From Streptomyces sp. DI166 (lineage in GTDB: Bacteria > Actinomycetota > Actinomycetes > Streptomycetales > Streptomycetaceae): DNA of 64,000 nucleotides. This document shows, in pieces, positions 6,768-15,175 of the stretch (its first letter is position 1; every line of letters begins with the position of its first letter). A program made the position numbers and the translations under genes. The DNA is taken from NCBI RefSeq assembly GCF_900091315.1, contig NZ_FLSP01000023.1, forward strand, positions 33,483-97,482, written 5' to 3'. The notes beneath the pieces are model-generated. The model was given only the letters and a program-made list of their open reading frames with translations, was not told the DNA's origin and searched no databases.

Positions 6768-8930
6768 TCAGCAGTGAAGGGGGTTGGCGATGGTGACGTA
6801 GACGGACTGGGTGTCGACCGGGCCGACGAGTTCGTCCAGCCCGTGCAGACGTGTCAGGAGGTTGGCCTTGCAGCGCAAGGTGGGCGAGTCGAGGAGGTGG
6901 GCCGGGAGTGAGGTGCGCAGAGGGGCGGACCCTCGGGAAACGTCGCCGAGGAATCGGCGGAATGCGGCCAGCAGAAGCCGCTCGTCGGCCAGGCCCTGTG
7001 ACCCGAAGGCGCCGATCAGGCCGAAGACGTTGTTGATGGCGAGGTAGTAGGTGAAGCGTTCTTCGGTCACGTCGTCGGTGACGAAGGTGTCGCTGTGCTG
7101 CCCGATGCCTGGCAGCCGGGCGTCGAGTTCCTCGCGTCGGGACTCGCGGAAGTAGTAGCCCTGGTTGTCGCGGTAGCGGCCGCCGGTGGGCCAGCCGTCC
7201 GGGTCCAGCAGGAGCAGGGTGTTCTGCTGGTGCGCCTCCAGGGCGACGCCGGCCTCGGCGTCCAGCCAGAGCACCGGGCGCACCACGTGTTCGAGATAGC
7301 GCAGGAACCACTCGACGGACACGGCACCCCGGGGCCGGCCGGAGCGGGCGGCCAGGCGCGTGACGACATCGGCCAGGCGGGACCGCCAGACCGGTCCGGT
7401 CTGCGGGTGGCAGCCGACGGCACTGGGCAGAGCGGTCTGCGGTCGCGGGGAGACGAGTCCGGCGACGCAGGACACGTCGGCGGCGGGGTGGAAGGGGTTG
7501 TGCCTGATCACCACGTCCAGGCCGGACAGGGGCGCGCCGTCCGGGCCGTCGACGGCGATCCAGGCGGGGTCCCGGACGATGTCGAAGCCCGGGTGGGCGG
7601 TCTGCCACTTGCTGGCCAGCCCGGTGCGCAGCAGGCGGTGAACCTCGACGCCGCGGTGCAGTTCTTTGCGGAGGTTCTCACGACGGGAGTTGGTGATGCG
7701 CAGGCCCAGCGAGAGCTTGAGCATGGCGGCGGCGCCGGAGCGGTGGACGGTGCGTACGGAGGAGGTGGGGTGCCAAGGAGCGCCGTGAGGGCCCAGGTCC
7801 CGGAGGAGTCCGGCGTCGAAGAGGGCTGCGGTCTCGGGGCGGTTACGGATGTCGCGGAACTGCCAGGGGTGCAGGGGAAGGGCCGCGTAGGTGTCGGGCA
7901 ACCGCAGGCCGGGGCCCGCGAGGCGGGCGGTGAGGTGGGGCGCGGGGACGGGTCGGCCGCGTTCGGTCCACGCCGAGTCGGTGGCGAGTACGGAAGGAGC
8001 GATCGCGATCCAGTGAAGGGGGAAGGAGCCACGTGTCTCGGGTGAGTACAGCCGGGCTTCGGAGTCCGATACGCCCTCGCGGCTCTTCGGGGCCGGGTGG
8101 AGGGGGTGGCCCAGGACGAGTGCCTGCTCTGCGCTGAGGAAGAGGTCGGGGCCGTCGGCGGGGCGTTTGCGGCGGTCGCTGATGAAGAGGGCGGTCCGGC
8201 GAACCGAGTCGGCGACCCGGGCGACGAGGTCTGCGCCGTCGAGGGCATGTGCTGCTGGGGGCCGTGGCCCAGCGCCGGGGGTCTCCCGGGCGAGCAGTGC
8301 GGCCACGGTGACCGCGTCGGCGGGTGGCGACTGCTCGGGGGCGCCCTCCAAGCGGGGGAGTCCGAAACGGTGCCAGCCTGTCGGGGACCAGTAGTGGACC
8401 GGTGCGATCAGGGCCGTGCCGCTGGCGGGGAGCGGGATATGGAGGGTCCCGGTGGTGGGGGCGGCGAGGCCTGCTTCCCGTACCCAGCAGCGGAGCAGAT
8501 TCTCGACGGCGGCGGCGTCAGCCGCTGTGCGGGGGTCGGGGTGCTGGAGGAGGTCGGCTGTTGGGCGGAGTCGGTGCTTGGCGGTGAGGGCGTCGCCCGG
8601 CCCTGCAGCGACCGCCTCCGGGTTCCGTACGCCCTGGGGCTCAGGACGCCCTCCCCGGCCGCCTCCACCACCCTCCCCGCCCCTGCTCCCGGCCCCGCCG
8701 CTCCCCCGCCCCGTCCCGTCGTCCCCGCCCGCTCCCTCCGAGCCGCCCCCGCCCCCCGATGGGCCGCTCAGCTCCGGGCTGGCGCCTTGTTGCCGGGGAA
8801 CCGCGGGGTCCTGTTTCCGGGGGACCGAAGGGTCCGTCGGCAGTGAGGGCCGGGGCTGGGAGGGGCCGGAAGGGGGGCGGGCGGGTGTGCCCCCCTGGGT
8901 GTGCTCGTCGGATGTGTGGGTGGTGTTCAA
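6768..8930 (-). CDS. IucA/IucC family NIS siderophore synthetase
   Basis: Predicted to condense a carboxylic acid (often citrate) with an amine or hydroxylamine by acyl-adenylation, as in aerobactin or rhizobactin assembly. 720 residues from a TTG at 8928-8930 (AGGAA about 12 nt upstream). The first 110-120 residues are Gly/Pro/Ser-rich. Family features follow: HPLHPAPKSREG, LPLHPWQ, PTSSVRTVH, LKLSLGLRITNSRREN, a VEWFLRYLEHVVRPVLWL segment and EAHQQNTLL, then the FhuF-like C-terminal part. The conserved body is normal for the family, and the catalytic His/Arg/Lys-rich segments look intact. The true start is uncertain because of the low-complexity region. It sits between the aminotransferase and GNAT genes. 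Confidence 0.93.
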   Translation of the reverse strand: MNTTHTSDEHTQGGTPARPPSGPSQPRPSLPTDPSVPRKQDPAVPRQQGASPELSGPSGGGGGSEGAGGDDGTGRGSGGAGSRGGEGGGGGRGGRPEPQGVRNPEAVAAGPGDALTAKHRLRPTADLLQHPDPRTAADAAAVENLLRCWVREAGLAAPTTGTLHIPLPASGTALIAPVHYWSPTGWHRFGLPRLEGAPEQSPPADAVTVAALLARETPGAGPRPPAAHALDGADLVARVADSVRRTALFISDRRKRPADGPDLFLSAEQALVLGHPLHPAPKSREGVSDSEARLYSPETRGSFPLHWIAIAPSVLATDSAWTERGRPVPAPHLTARLAGPGLRLPDTYAALPLHPWQFRDIRNRPETAALFDAGLLRDLGPHGAPWHPTSSVRTVHRSGAAAMLKLSLGLRITNSRRENLRKELHRGVEVHRLLRTGLASKWQTAHPGFDIVRDPAWIAVDGPDGAPLSGLDVVIRHNPFHPAADVSCVAGLVSPRPQTALPSAVGCHPQTGPVWRSRLADVVTRLAARSGRPRGAVSVEWFLRYLEHVVRPVLWLDAEAGVALEAHQQNTLLLLDPDGWPTGGRYRDNQGYYFRESRREELDARLPGIGQHSDTFVTDDVTEERFTYYLAINNVFGLIGAFGSQGLADERLLLAAFRRFLGDVSRGSAPLRTSLPAHLLDSPTLRCKANLLTRLHGLDELVGPVDTQSVYVTIANPLHC
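8651..8758. other. G-run tract on the coding strand (possible G-quadruplex)
   Basis: On the minus (coding) strand there are more than eight runs of three to six G separated by one to nine bases, within the low-complexity N-terminal coding part of the IucA/IucC gene. The sequence satisfies the usual G-quadruplex pattern several times over. A structure in DNA or mRNA is inferred only. Confidence 0.55.
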
Positions 8931-8961
8931 CGTCTGCTCTGTTCCTAGGGAGGTGGTTCTG

Positions 8962-9015
8962 GTGGAGGGGAAGCCGGTCGTGGAGGGGAAGCCGGTGGTG
9001 GAAGGGCGGCCGTCA
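8962..9015. repeat. 18-bp tandem repeat between aminotransferase and IucA/IucC genes
   Basis: Two near-identical 18-bp units (gtggaggggaagccggtc at 8962-8979 and its one-mismatch copy at 8980-8997), then a degenerate third unit (8998-9015) ending on the aminotransferase stop. It fills the 82-bp gap between the two genes. The period equals that of the array at 5496-5567, though the sequence differs. Confidence 0.7.
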
Positions 9016-10593
9016 GGGGCGGAGCCTGGTCTGCGTGTGGGTGCGGGCGGCTGTCTGGACGGCGTCGGTCAGACGGTCCAGGACCGCGGTGGCCTGCTCG
9101 TCGGTGATCGTGAGCGGCGGCAGGAGCCGTACGACGCTGTTGTGGCGTCCGCCGAGTTCGACGATCAGGCCTCGGCGCAGGCACTCCCGCTGGACGGCGG
9201 CGGCGAGTTCGGGGGCCGGTGGCAGGGGCTCGTAGGTTCGGTCCGCCGGAGTCGGGTTCTCGGTCGGCTGCGGGTGCTGTTTCGGCGTCGGCTCCCCCGA
9301 CGGGTCGACCAGCTCGACGCCGATCATCAGACCTCGGCCCCGGACGTCGCCGACGCAGGTGAAGTCGGTTCGCAGGCGGCGGAGTTCGGTCAGCATGCGG
9401 TCGCCGAGGCGGTGGGCGCGGTCGGCGAGGCCGTTCTCGCGGACGTGGGTGAGGGTGGCCGTGCCCGCGGCCATGGCGAGTTGGTTGCCGCGGAAGGTGC
9501 CCGCGTGGGCTCCGGGCTCCCAGACGTCGAGGTCCTCGTGGTAGACCACCACCGCCAACGGGAGGCTGCCGCCGATGGCCTTGGAGAGGACCATCACGTC
9601 CGGGGTGACGCCGCTGTGCTCCACGGCCCAGAAGGCGCCGGTGCGGCCGACGCCGGTCTGGACCTCGTCGACGATGAGCGGGACGGAGTGGTCCGCGGTG
9701 AGCTGACGCATCCGGCGCAGCCAGGCGTCGGGGGCCGGAATCACTCCGCCCTCACCCTGGACCGGTTCGAGGATCATCCCGGCGGGGTGCGGCACGCCGG
9801 ACTTGGGGTCGGTGAGGACGGACTCGGTCCAGCGGGCGGCCAGTTCGGCACCGCGGTCGCCGCCGACGCCGAACGGGCAGCGGTAGTCCTGGGGGTAGGG
9901 CAGTCGGGCGACACGTACGTCGGGGGCGTTGCCGGAGGCTTCGAGGGCGCCGCTGGTCATGCCGTGGTAGGCGCCGGTGAAGGCGAGCAGTCCGTCGCGG
10001 CCGGTGGCGGTGCGGACGAGCTTGAACGCCGCCTCCACGGCGTCGGTCCCGGCGGGTCCGCAGAACTGCACGCGTGCGTGGTCGGCGAGTCCGGCAGGCA
10101 GCGTGCGGAACAGTTCCGTGATGAAGGCGTCCTTCACCGGGGTGGCGAGGTCGAGGACGTGCAGCGGGGCGCCGGAGTCCAGGACCTTGCGGATCGCCTC
10201 CAGCACGACGGGGTGGTTGTGGCCGAGGGCGAGTGTTCCGGCACCGGACAGACAGTCCAGGTACCGGCGTCCGTCCGCCCCCTCGATCGTCATCCCGCGC
10301 GCCCGTACCGGCACGATCGGCAGGGCCCGCGCGTAGGTGCGTGCCGACGATTCGCGCGCCGCCTGCCGCCGCAGGATCCCTTCGTGCCAGGGCAGGCGCG
10401 CGCCGGTACTGCCCTCACTCCCCCCGCGCTTCCGCCCGCCCGGCGCACGCGCCCCGGACGCGCCCGCGCGGCCCTCGGTGTGACCCTCTTCCGGGTCCTC
10501 CTCACCAACTCCCGCCACAGGCCCCCCGGCTGTGCGTACCCCCGCCCCGGTCACCCCGGCTCCGGCCCCTCCCCGTACCCCGTCCACGCCCAA
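9013..10593 (-). CDS. Class III PLP aminotransferase, diaminobutyrate-2-oxoglutarate type
   Basis: Likely makes 2,4-diaminobutyrate, or a related omega-amine, for the downstream NIS synthetase. Fold-type I marks: [14 protein letters not shown], the PLP-contacting [27 protein letters not shown] and the Schiff-base lysine in [13 protein letters not shown], then [15 protein letters not shown]. This resembles DABA aminotransferases such as RhbA/EctB. The longest frame gives 526 residues from a TTG at 10591-10593, but residues 1-65 are Gly/Arg/Glu-rich filler. A GTG near 10514-10516 is an alternative, and recognisable homology begins near residue 68 ([19 protein letters not shown]). It is first of the three siderophore-type genes. 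I see no DmdR/IdeR iron box upstream. Confidence 0.88.
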   Translation of the reverse strand: MGVDGVRGGAGAGVTGAGVRTAGGPVAGVGEEDPEEGHTEGRAGASGARAPGGRKRGGSEGSTGARLPWHEGILRRQAARESSARTYARALPIVPVRARGMTIEGADGRRYLDCLSGAGTLALGHNHPVVLEAIRKVLDSGAPLHVLDLATPVKDAFITELFRTLPAGLADHARVQFCGPAGTDAVEAAFKLVRTATGRDGLLAFTGAYHGMTSGALEASGNAPDVRVARLPYPQDYRCPFGVGGDRGAELAARWTESVLTDPKSGVPHPAGMILEPVQGEGGVIPAPDAWLRRMRQLTADHSVPLIVDEVQTGVGRTGAFWAVEHSGVTPDVMVLSKAIGGSLPLAVVVYHEDLDVWEPGAHAGTFRGNQLAMAAGTATLTHVRENGLADRAHRLGDRMLTELRRLRTDFTCVGDVRGRGLMIGVELVDPSGEPTPKQHPQPTENPTPADRTYEPLPPAPELAAAVQRECLRRGLIVELGGRHNSVVRLLPPLTITDEQATAVLDRLTDAVQTAARTHTQTRLRP

Positions 10594-10925
10594 CGCTCCC
10601 CGACCTCCCGCCGTTCTGGGGCGAGCAAGTCCCTTGTGTCCTCGCCCGTCCCGACATACGCACCCCCGCGAGCCTTCACTCGAAGGTGCGGGGAAATGGG
10701 TGCAGGGGGTCGCCTCCGGACAGCAGAACCCCCACCGCTACCAACCCCGGAGCACGCACGGGGTTACGGGTTGCTTCAAGATCCTTGCCGTGACGGAACC
10801 GTTGCCGTTCCGTCGGAAGTCCCCCACAGCGAGCGCATAGTGTGTGTTGCCGTTCCCGTCGCCGTCCGTGGCGCGGGACAGCGGCAGCGCCGCCCGGTTC
10901 GTTCACCTCAGGGGGAGTCAGACTC
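10594..10925. promoter_or_regulatory. Divergent region: siderophore operon / protease genes
   Basis: About 330 bp between the aminotransferase and the first protease gene. It contains an 8-bp inverted repeat gacggaac/gttccgtc (10792-10799 and 10807-10814, 7-base loop) about 110 bp before the protease start, a plausible operator or hairpin. I see no iron-box (TTAGGTTAGGCTCACCTAA-like) sequence and no credible additional gene. Confidence 0.45.
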
Positions 10926-12140
10926 ATGCGATCGATACGCCCGTCCTTCATTGCTCGCCGAGGGAGGGGCGCGCGGCGCAGAACCCCCCTGCCTGCCGCT
11001 GTCGCCCTCGTCGCGGCCCTCGCGCTCACCGCCACCGCCTGTGACTCGGACGACGAGGCCGCCGACATCGCCGCCTCGGCCACCGCCGACGCGGGTGACG
11101 GCAAGATCTCGTTGGACGACATCAAGGACCGGCTCCAGGAGCACGGGATCGACCTCGACAAGTGGAAGGACGGCGCCTGGAAGAACTGGGACAAGGACGA
11201 CTGGCTGCGCGAGGCCGAGGACTTCGTCAACCCGATCATCGAGGACCTGTGGGACCCGGACCGGATGCGCGAGGCCGAGGAGCCGGACCAGGGTGTCGAC
11301 GACAGCGACCTCTCCGGTGACCAGGGCGTGACCGACCCGGAGCCGGCTCCGGTGGACGCGAAGGCCGTTCCGGCCGCGTACCACGAGAGCGAGCCGACCG
11401 CGGGCAAGGTGTTCTTCGACTCGCCCGAGGGGACGATGGTCTGCTCGGCGACTGTCGTGGCCGACCCGGCCAACCCCGGTAAGTCCAACCTGGTGTGGAC
11501 GGCGGGCCACTGCGTCCACGCGGGCAAGAGCGGCGGCTGGTACCGGAACATCGCCTTCGTGCCGTCGTACAACAACGACTCCATGGAGACGGCGGAGCTG
11601 GAGAGCGCCACGCGCGAGGAGATCGCGCCGTACGGGGTCTGGTGGGGCGACTGGGTCCAGACCTCGGACCAGTGGATCGAGCAGGGCGGTGCGACCGGCG
11701 GTGACGGTGCCTCGTACGACTTCGCCGTGATCCATGTGACGCCGGAGGAGGGCAGCGGCGGCAAGTCGCTGGAGGAGATGGTCGGTTCGGCCCTCCCGGT
11801 GGACTTCAACGCCCCGGCCGTGCCCGAGGTGGACAGCATCACCGCGACCGGGTACCCGGCGGCGCCGCCGTACGACGGGCAGAAGCTGTACCAGTGCCAG
11901 GACAAGCCGGGCCGGCTGTCGCTGAACAAGACGGACCCGACGATGTACCGGATCGGCTGCACGATGACCGGTGGTTCGTCGGGCGGTGGCTGGGTCGCGA
12001 CGGGGTCGGACGGCAAGCCCGCGCTGGTGTCCAACACCTCCATCGGCCCGGTGGAGTCGGGCTGGCTTGCCGGGCCGCGGCTCGGCAAGGAGGCCAAGGG
12101 CGTGTTCGACGAGGTCAGCGGGAAGTTCGCCGGCCAGTGA
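10926..12140 (+). CDS. Trypsin-fold serine protease lipoprotein, copy 1
   Basis: 404 residues from the ATG at 10926 (gggggagt upstream). An Arg-rich n-region and hydrophobic core end in ATAC, making Cys39 the probable lipidated residue, so the protein should face outward on the membrane. Residues 60-115 form an unusual acidic Trp-rich segment (HGIDLDKWKDG, WDKDDWLREAEDFVNP, LWDPDRM). The peptidase S1/V8-like domain follows with His195 (WTAGHC), Asp265 (SYDFAVIHV) and Ser352 (GGSSGGG), so the catalytic triad is complete. Its paralogue follows directly after a strong terminator. The substrate is unknown; the acidic segment may be a propeptide or binding domain. Confidence 0.9.
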   Translation: MRSIRPSFIARRGRGARRRTPLPAAVALVAALALTATACDSDDEAADIAASATADAGDGKISLDDIKDRLQEHGIDLDKWKDGAWKNWDKDDWLREAEDFVNPIIEDLWDPDRMREAEEPDQGVDDSDLSGDQGVTDPEPAPVDAKAVPAAYHESEPTAGKVFFDSPEGTMVCSATVVADPANPGKSNLVWTAGHCVHAGKSGGWYRNIAFVPSYNNDSMETAELESATREEIAPYGVWWGDWVQTSDQWIEQGGATGGDGASYDFAVIHVTPEEGSGGKSLEEMVGSALPVDFNAPAVPEVDSITATGYPAAPPYDGQKLYQCQDKPGRLSLNKTDPTMYRIGCTMTGGSSGGGWVATGSDGKPALVSNTSIGPVESGWLAGPRLGKEAKGVFDEVSGKFAGQ

Positions 12141-12148
12141 GCAAGGAC

Positions 12149-12183
12149 GGCGGTGGGACCGGAACCTTCACGGTCCCACCGCC
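12149..12183. terminator. Hairpin terminator between the twin proteases
   Basis: Perfect 13-bp stem ggcggtgggaccg (12149-12161) / cggtcccaccgcc (12171-12183) with a 9-base loop, starting 8 bp after the first protease stop. It suggests the two copies are separately transcribed. Confidence 0.82.
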
Positions 12184-12273
12184 GTTCGCCCTCAACTCCC
12201 CGGGCATAGTGGGGAGTCGCGTGCCCGGCACGCGTGCATCAGTCAGAGCAGTTCTACGGGGGTCATCGCACCA

Positions 12274-13449
12274 ATGCGTTCCACACGTACCCGCCTCGCC
12301 GCCACCGCGCTCCTCGCGGCCGTGGCACTGACCGCGACCGCGTGCGGCGGTTCCGACGACAAGGCGAGCGACAAGGCGAGCGGCGGGCCCGGCGCCTCCC
12401 AGGAGGCCGGTCAGGACAAGGTCGACGTGCCTCAGGGCATCGCCGACAAGCTGAAGGAACACGGCATCGATGTCGACGCCTGGGCCGACGGCGGCTGGCA
12501 GGACTGGGACAAGGACAAGTGGCTCAGTGAGGCCAAGGACTTCGTCAACCCGGTGATCGAGGGGCTGTGGAAGCCCGACCGGATGCAGTCCGCCAAGGCG
12601 GCCGACAAGACGATCTCGGTCAAGGACGCCTCCGCCGACCAGGGCGTCAGCGACCCGGAGCCGGCGCCCGTGGAGGCGACGGCCGAGAAGACGCCGTACC
12701 ACGAGAACGCCGCGCCCGTCGGGAAGGTCTTCTTCGATTCCCCGGACGGACCGGCGGTCTGTTCCGGCACGGTGGTCAAGGACGTCAACCACCCGGGCAA
12801 GTCCAACCTGGTGTGGACGGCGGGGCACTGTGTGCACGCCGGCGGTGACGGCGGCTGGTACCGCAACATCGTCTTCGTCCCCGCCTACAACGACCTCGGC
12901 AAGTCCGAGACGGATCTGGCCAACGCCGGCTCCACGCAGATCGCGCCCTACGGCAACTGGTGGGCGGACTGGGCCTCCACCTCCAACGAGTGGATCCAGG
13001 GCGGCTCGTCCTCGGGCGGCGCGGGTGCGGCGTACGACTACGCCGTGCTGCATGTGAAGCCGGAGCAGGGCGCGAAGTCGCTGGAGGAGACGGTCGGCGC
13101 CGCGCTGGACGTGGACTTCTCGGCGCCGTCCGCGACCGAGTCCGGCACCATGGGCGCCTGGGGCTACCCGGCGGCGCCGCCGTACAACGGTCTGAAGATG
13201 TTCAAGTGCCTGGATCAGCCCGGCCGTCTGTCGCTGAGCCCGACGTTGCCGACGATGTACCGGATCGGCTGCACGATGACGGGTGGCTCGTCCGGCGGCG
13301 GCTGGTTCCGGGTGGTGGACGGCGAGACCAAGCTGGTGTCGAACACCTCGATCGGCCCCCAGGACAACACCTGGCTCGCGGGCCCGCAGCTCGGCAAGAA
13401 CGCAGAAGCGCTGTACCAGAACATGAGCAAGACCTACGGCGGTCAGTGA
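12274..13449 (+). CDS. Trypsin-fold serine protease lipoprotein, copy 2
   Basis: 391 residues from the ATG at 12274 (tacgggggtcatcgcacca upstream). It is a tandem paralogue of the preceding gene with the same plan: a signal peptide ending in ATAC with Cys24 as the lipid anchor, a Ser/Lys/Gly-rich linker, the Trp-rich acidic segment (residues 61-104: HGIDVDAWADG, WDKDKWLSEAKDFVNP, LWKPDRM), then the protease domain with His185, Asp255 (AYDYAVLHV) and Ser340 (GGSSGGG). Blocks around the triad and the C-terminus (YRIGCTMTGGSSGGGW, LVSNTSIGP) are almost identical between the copies, while linkers diverge. This indicates an old duplication with both copies kept functional. Confidence 0.9.
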   Translation: MRSTRTRLAATALLAAVALTATACGGSDDKASDKASGGPGASQEAGQDKVDVPQGIADKLKEHGIDVDAWADGGWQDWDKDKWLSEAKDFVNPVIEGLWKPDRMQSAKAADKTISVKDASADQGVSDPEPAPVEATAEKTPYHENAAPVGKVFFDSPDGPAVCSGTVVKDVNHPGKSNLVWTAGHCVHAGGDGGWYRNIVFVPAYNDLGKSETDLANAGSTQIAPYGNWWADWASTSNEWIQGGSSSGGAGAAYDYAVLHVKPEQGAKSLEETVGAALDVDFSAPSATESGTMGAWGYPAAPPYNGLKMFKCLDQPGRLSLSPTLPTMYRIGCTMTGGSSGGGWFRVVDGETKLVSNTSIGPQDNTWLAGPQLGKNAEALYQNMSKTYGGQ

Positions 13450-13460
13450 CCCCGACGTGA

Positions 13461-13496
13461 GAAGGCCCGCCTCCCGGGAAAGGGAGGCGGGCCTTC
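13461..13496. terminator. Bidirectional hairpin terminator
   Basis: Perfect 15-bp stem (gaaggcccgcctccc at 13461-13475, complement at 13482-13496) with a 6-base loop, midway between the convergent stops of the second protease (13449) and hflX (13518). It can serve both. Confidence 0.88.
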
Positions 13497-13517
13497 TGTC
13501 GTAGCCGTGTGTGCCGT

Positions 13518-15011
13518 CTACACAGCCGGAGCCGGGACGTACGGCATGAGTTCCGCCGCCAGCTCCTCGTGCACCCGCACCTTGAGCAGGGTGCCCTCCG
13601 GGGTGTGCTCCTCGGAGATCACCTCGCCCTCGTCGTGCGCACGGGCGACCAGCTTGCCGAGGGTGTACGGCACCAGCGCCTCGATCTCGACCGAGGGCCG
13701 GGGCAGCTCGTTGTCGATCAGGGCGAGCAGCTCCGTGATGCCCTGGCCGGTGCGGGCCGAGACGGCGATGGAGCGCTTCTCGATCCGCATCAGCCGCTGG
13801 AGCGTCAGCGGGTCGGCCGCGTCGGCCTTGTTGATCACGACGATCTCGGGTACGTCGGTGGCGCCGACGTCCCTGATCACCTCGCGCACGGCGGCCAGCT
13901 GCTCCTCCGGGTTCGGGTGCGAACCGTCGACCACGTGCAGGATCAGGTCGGACTCGCCGACCTCCTCCATCGTGGAGCGGAACGCCTCGACCAGGTGGTG
14001 CGGCAGGTGCCGGACGAAGCCGACGGTGTCGGCCAGCGTGTAGAGCCGGCCGCTCGGGGTCTCGGCCCGGCGCACGGTCGGGTCCAGGGTCGCGAACAGG
14101 GCGTTCTCGACCAAAACGCCCGCGCCGGTGAGCCGGTTGAGCAGGGAGGACTTGCCCGCGTTGGTGTAGCCCGCGATGGCGACCGAGGGCACCTTGTTGC
14201 GCTTGCGCTCCTGGCGCTTGATCTCGCGGCCGGTCTTCATCTCCGCGATCTCCCGGCGCATCTTCGCCATCTTCTCGCGGATCCGTCGCCGGTCCGTCTC
14301 GATCTTGGTCTCACCGGGACCACGGGTGGCGAGGCCGCCGCCCTTGCCGCCGCCCATCTGCCGGGACAGCGACTGACCCCAGCCGCGCAGCCTGGGCAGC
14401 ATGTACTGCATCTGCGCGAGCGCGACCTGCGCCTTGCCCTCTCGGGACTTGGCGTGCTGGGCGAAGATGTCGAGGATCAGGGCCGTACGGTCGATGACCT
14501 TGACCTTGACGACGTCTTCGAGATGGATGAGCTGGCCGGGGCTGAGCTCACCGTCGCAGATGACGGTGTCGGCGCCCGTGTCGAGAACGATGTCCCGCAG
14601 CTCGGTGGCCTTGCCGGAACCGATGTAGGTGGCGGCGTCGGGCTTGTCGCGGCGCTGGATGACGCCGTCGAGGACGAGTGCGCCCGCGGTCTCGGCGAGG
14701 GCGGCGAGCTCCGCGAGGGAGTTCTCCGCGTCCTGCACGGTGCCGGTGGTCCAGACGCCGACGAGCACGACCCTCTCCAGACGGAGCTGGCGGTACTCGA
14801 CCTCGGTGACGTCCTCAAGCTCGGTGGAGAGGCCCGCCACGCGGCGCAGGGCCGCGCGCTCGGAGCGGTCGAACTGGTCGCCGTCCCGCTCTCCGTCGAT
14901 CTCGTGGCTCCAGGCGACGTCCTCTTCCATCAGGGCATCGGCCCGAAGACCTTCGGCGTAGTTGTGCGCGAGGCGCTGCGAGTCCTGGGAAGGGGAAGAA
15001 GAGGAGGTCAT
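13518..15011 (-). CDS. hflX: GTPase HflX
   Basis: Ribosome-associated Obg/HflX-superfamily GTPase, implicated elsewhere in rescue of stalled 70S ribosomes. 497 residues from the ATG at 15009-15011, with AAGGA upstream at proper spacing; an upstream in-frame start at 15059 lacks support. The N-terminal HflX domain (residues 70-275) has TYIGSGKATEL and the glycine-rich MGGGKGGGLATRGPGETK linker. The G domain has G1 GYTNAGKSS (281-289), G3 DTVGFVRHLP, G4 NKAD and G5 SARTGQG. Monocistronic by appearance, with a terminator downstream. All nucleotide-binding motifs are intact. Confidence 0.97.
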   Translation of the reverse strand: MTSSSSPSQDSQRLAHNYAEGLRADALMEEDVAWSHEIDGERDGDQFDRSERAALRRVAGLSTELEDVTEVEYRQLRLERVVLVGVWTTGTVQDAENSLAELAALAETAGALVLDGVIQRRDKPDAATYIGSGKATELRDIVLDTGADTVICDGELSPGQLIHLEDVVKVKVIDRTALILDIFAQHAKSREGKAQVALAQMQYMLPRLRGWGQSLSRQMGGGKGGGLATRGPGETKIETDRRRIREKMAKMRREIAEMKTGREIKRQERKRNKVPSVAIAGYTNAGKSSLLNRLTGAGVLVENALFATLDPTVRRAETPSGRLYTLADTVGFVRHLPHHLVEAFRSTMEEVGESDLILHVVDGSHPNPEEQLAAVREVIRDVGATDVPEIVVINKADAADPLTLQRLMRIEKRSIAVSARTGQGITELLALIDNELPRPSVEIEALVPYTLGKLVARAHDEGEVISEEHTPEGTLLKVRVHEELAAELMPYVPAPAV

Positions 15012-15121
15012 TGGATCCTTACGTCGTAGAGGATGCGTGCTCGGCGTCATTGTGCACAACGTACGAGTGCCCCGGGAGATTCCCTCGGAACCTCTGCGGG
15101 CCCGTGCGGGCCCTCGGGCCC

Positions 15122-15157
15122 CGTGCCGCGCCGACCCGAAGATGGTCGCACGGCACG
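15122..15157. terminator. Imperfect hairpin after the M1 peptidase gene
   Basis: Arms cgtgccgcgccgac (15122-15135) and gtcgcacggcacg (15145-15157) pair over about 13 positions with one bulge and one wobble. It lies 19 bp beyond the minus-strand stop at 15176 and precedes the hflX promoter. Confidence 0.6.
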
Positions 15158-15175
15158 AGGCGTCTCGTCACCGCC

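Noticed and set aside
10594..10925. Possible iron-box (DmdR/IdeR operator) for the siderophore operon
   Set aside because: No sequence close to TTAGGTTAGGCTCACCTAA was found in this gap.
8416..11331. Very long plus-strand frame (971 codons) opposite the siderophore genes
   Set aside because: It is the GC-bias shadow of the minus-strand genes. Composition is Arg/Gly/Val low-complexity, with no domain; the minus-strand frames have clear families.
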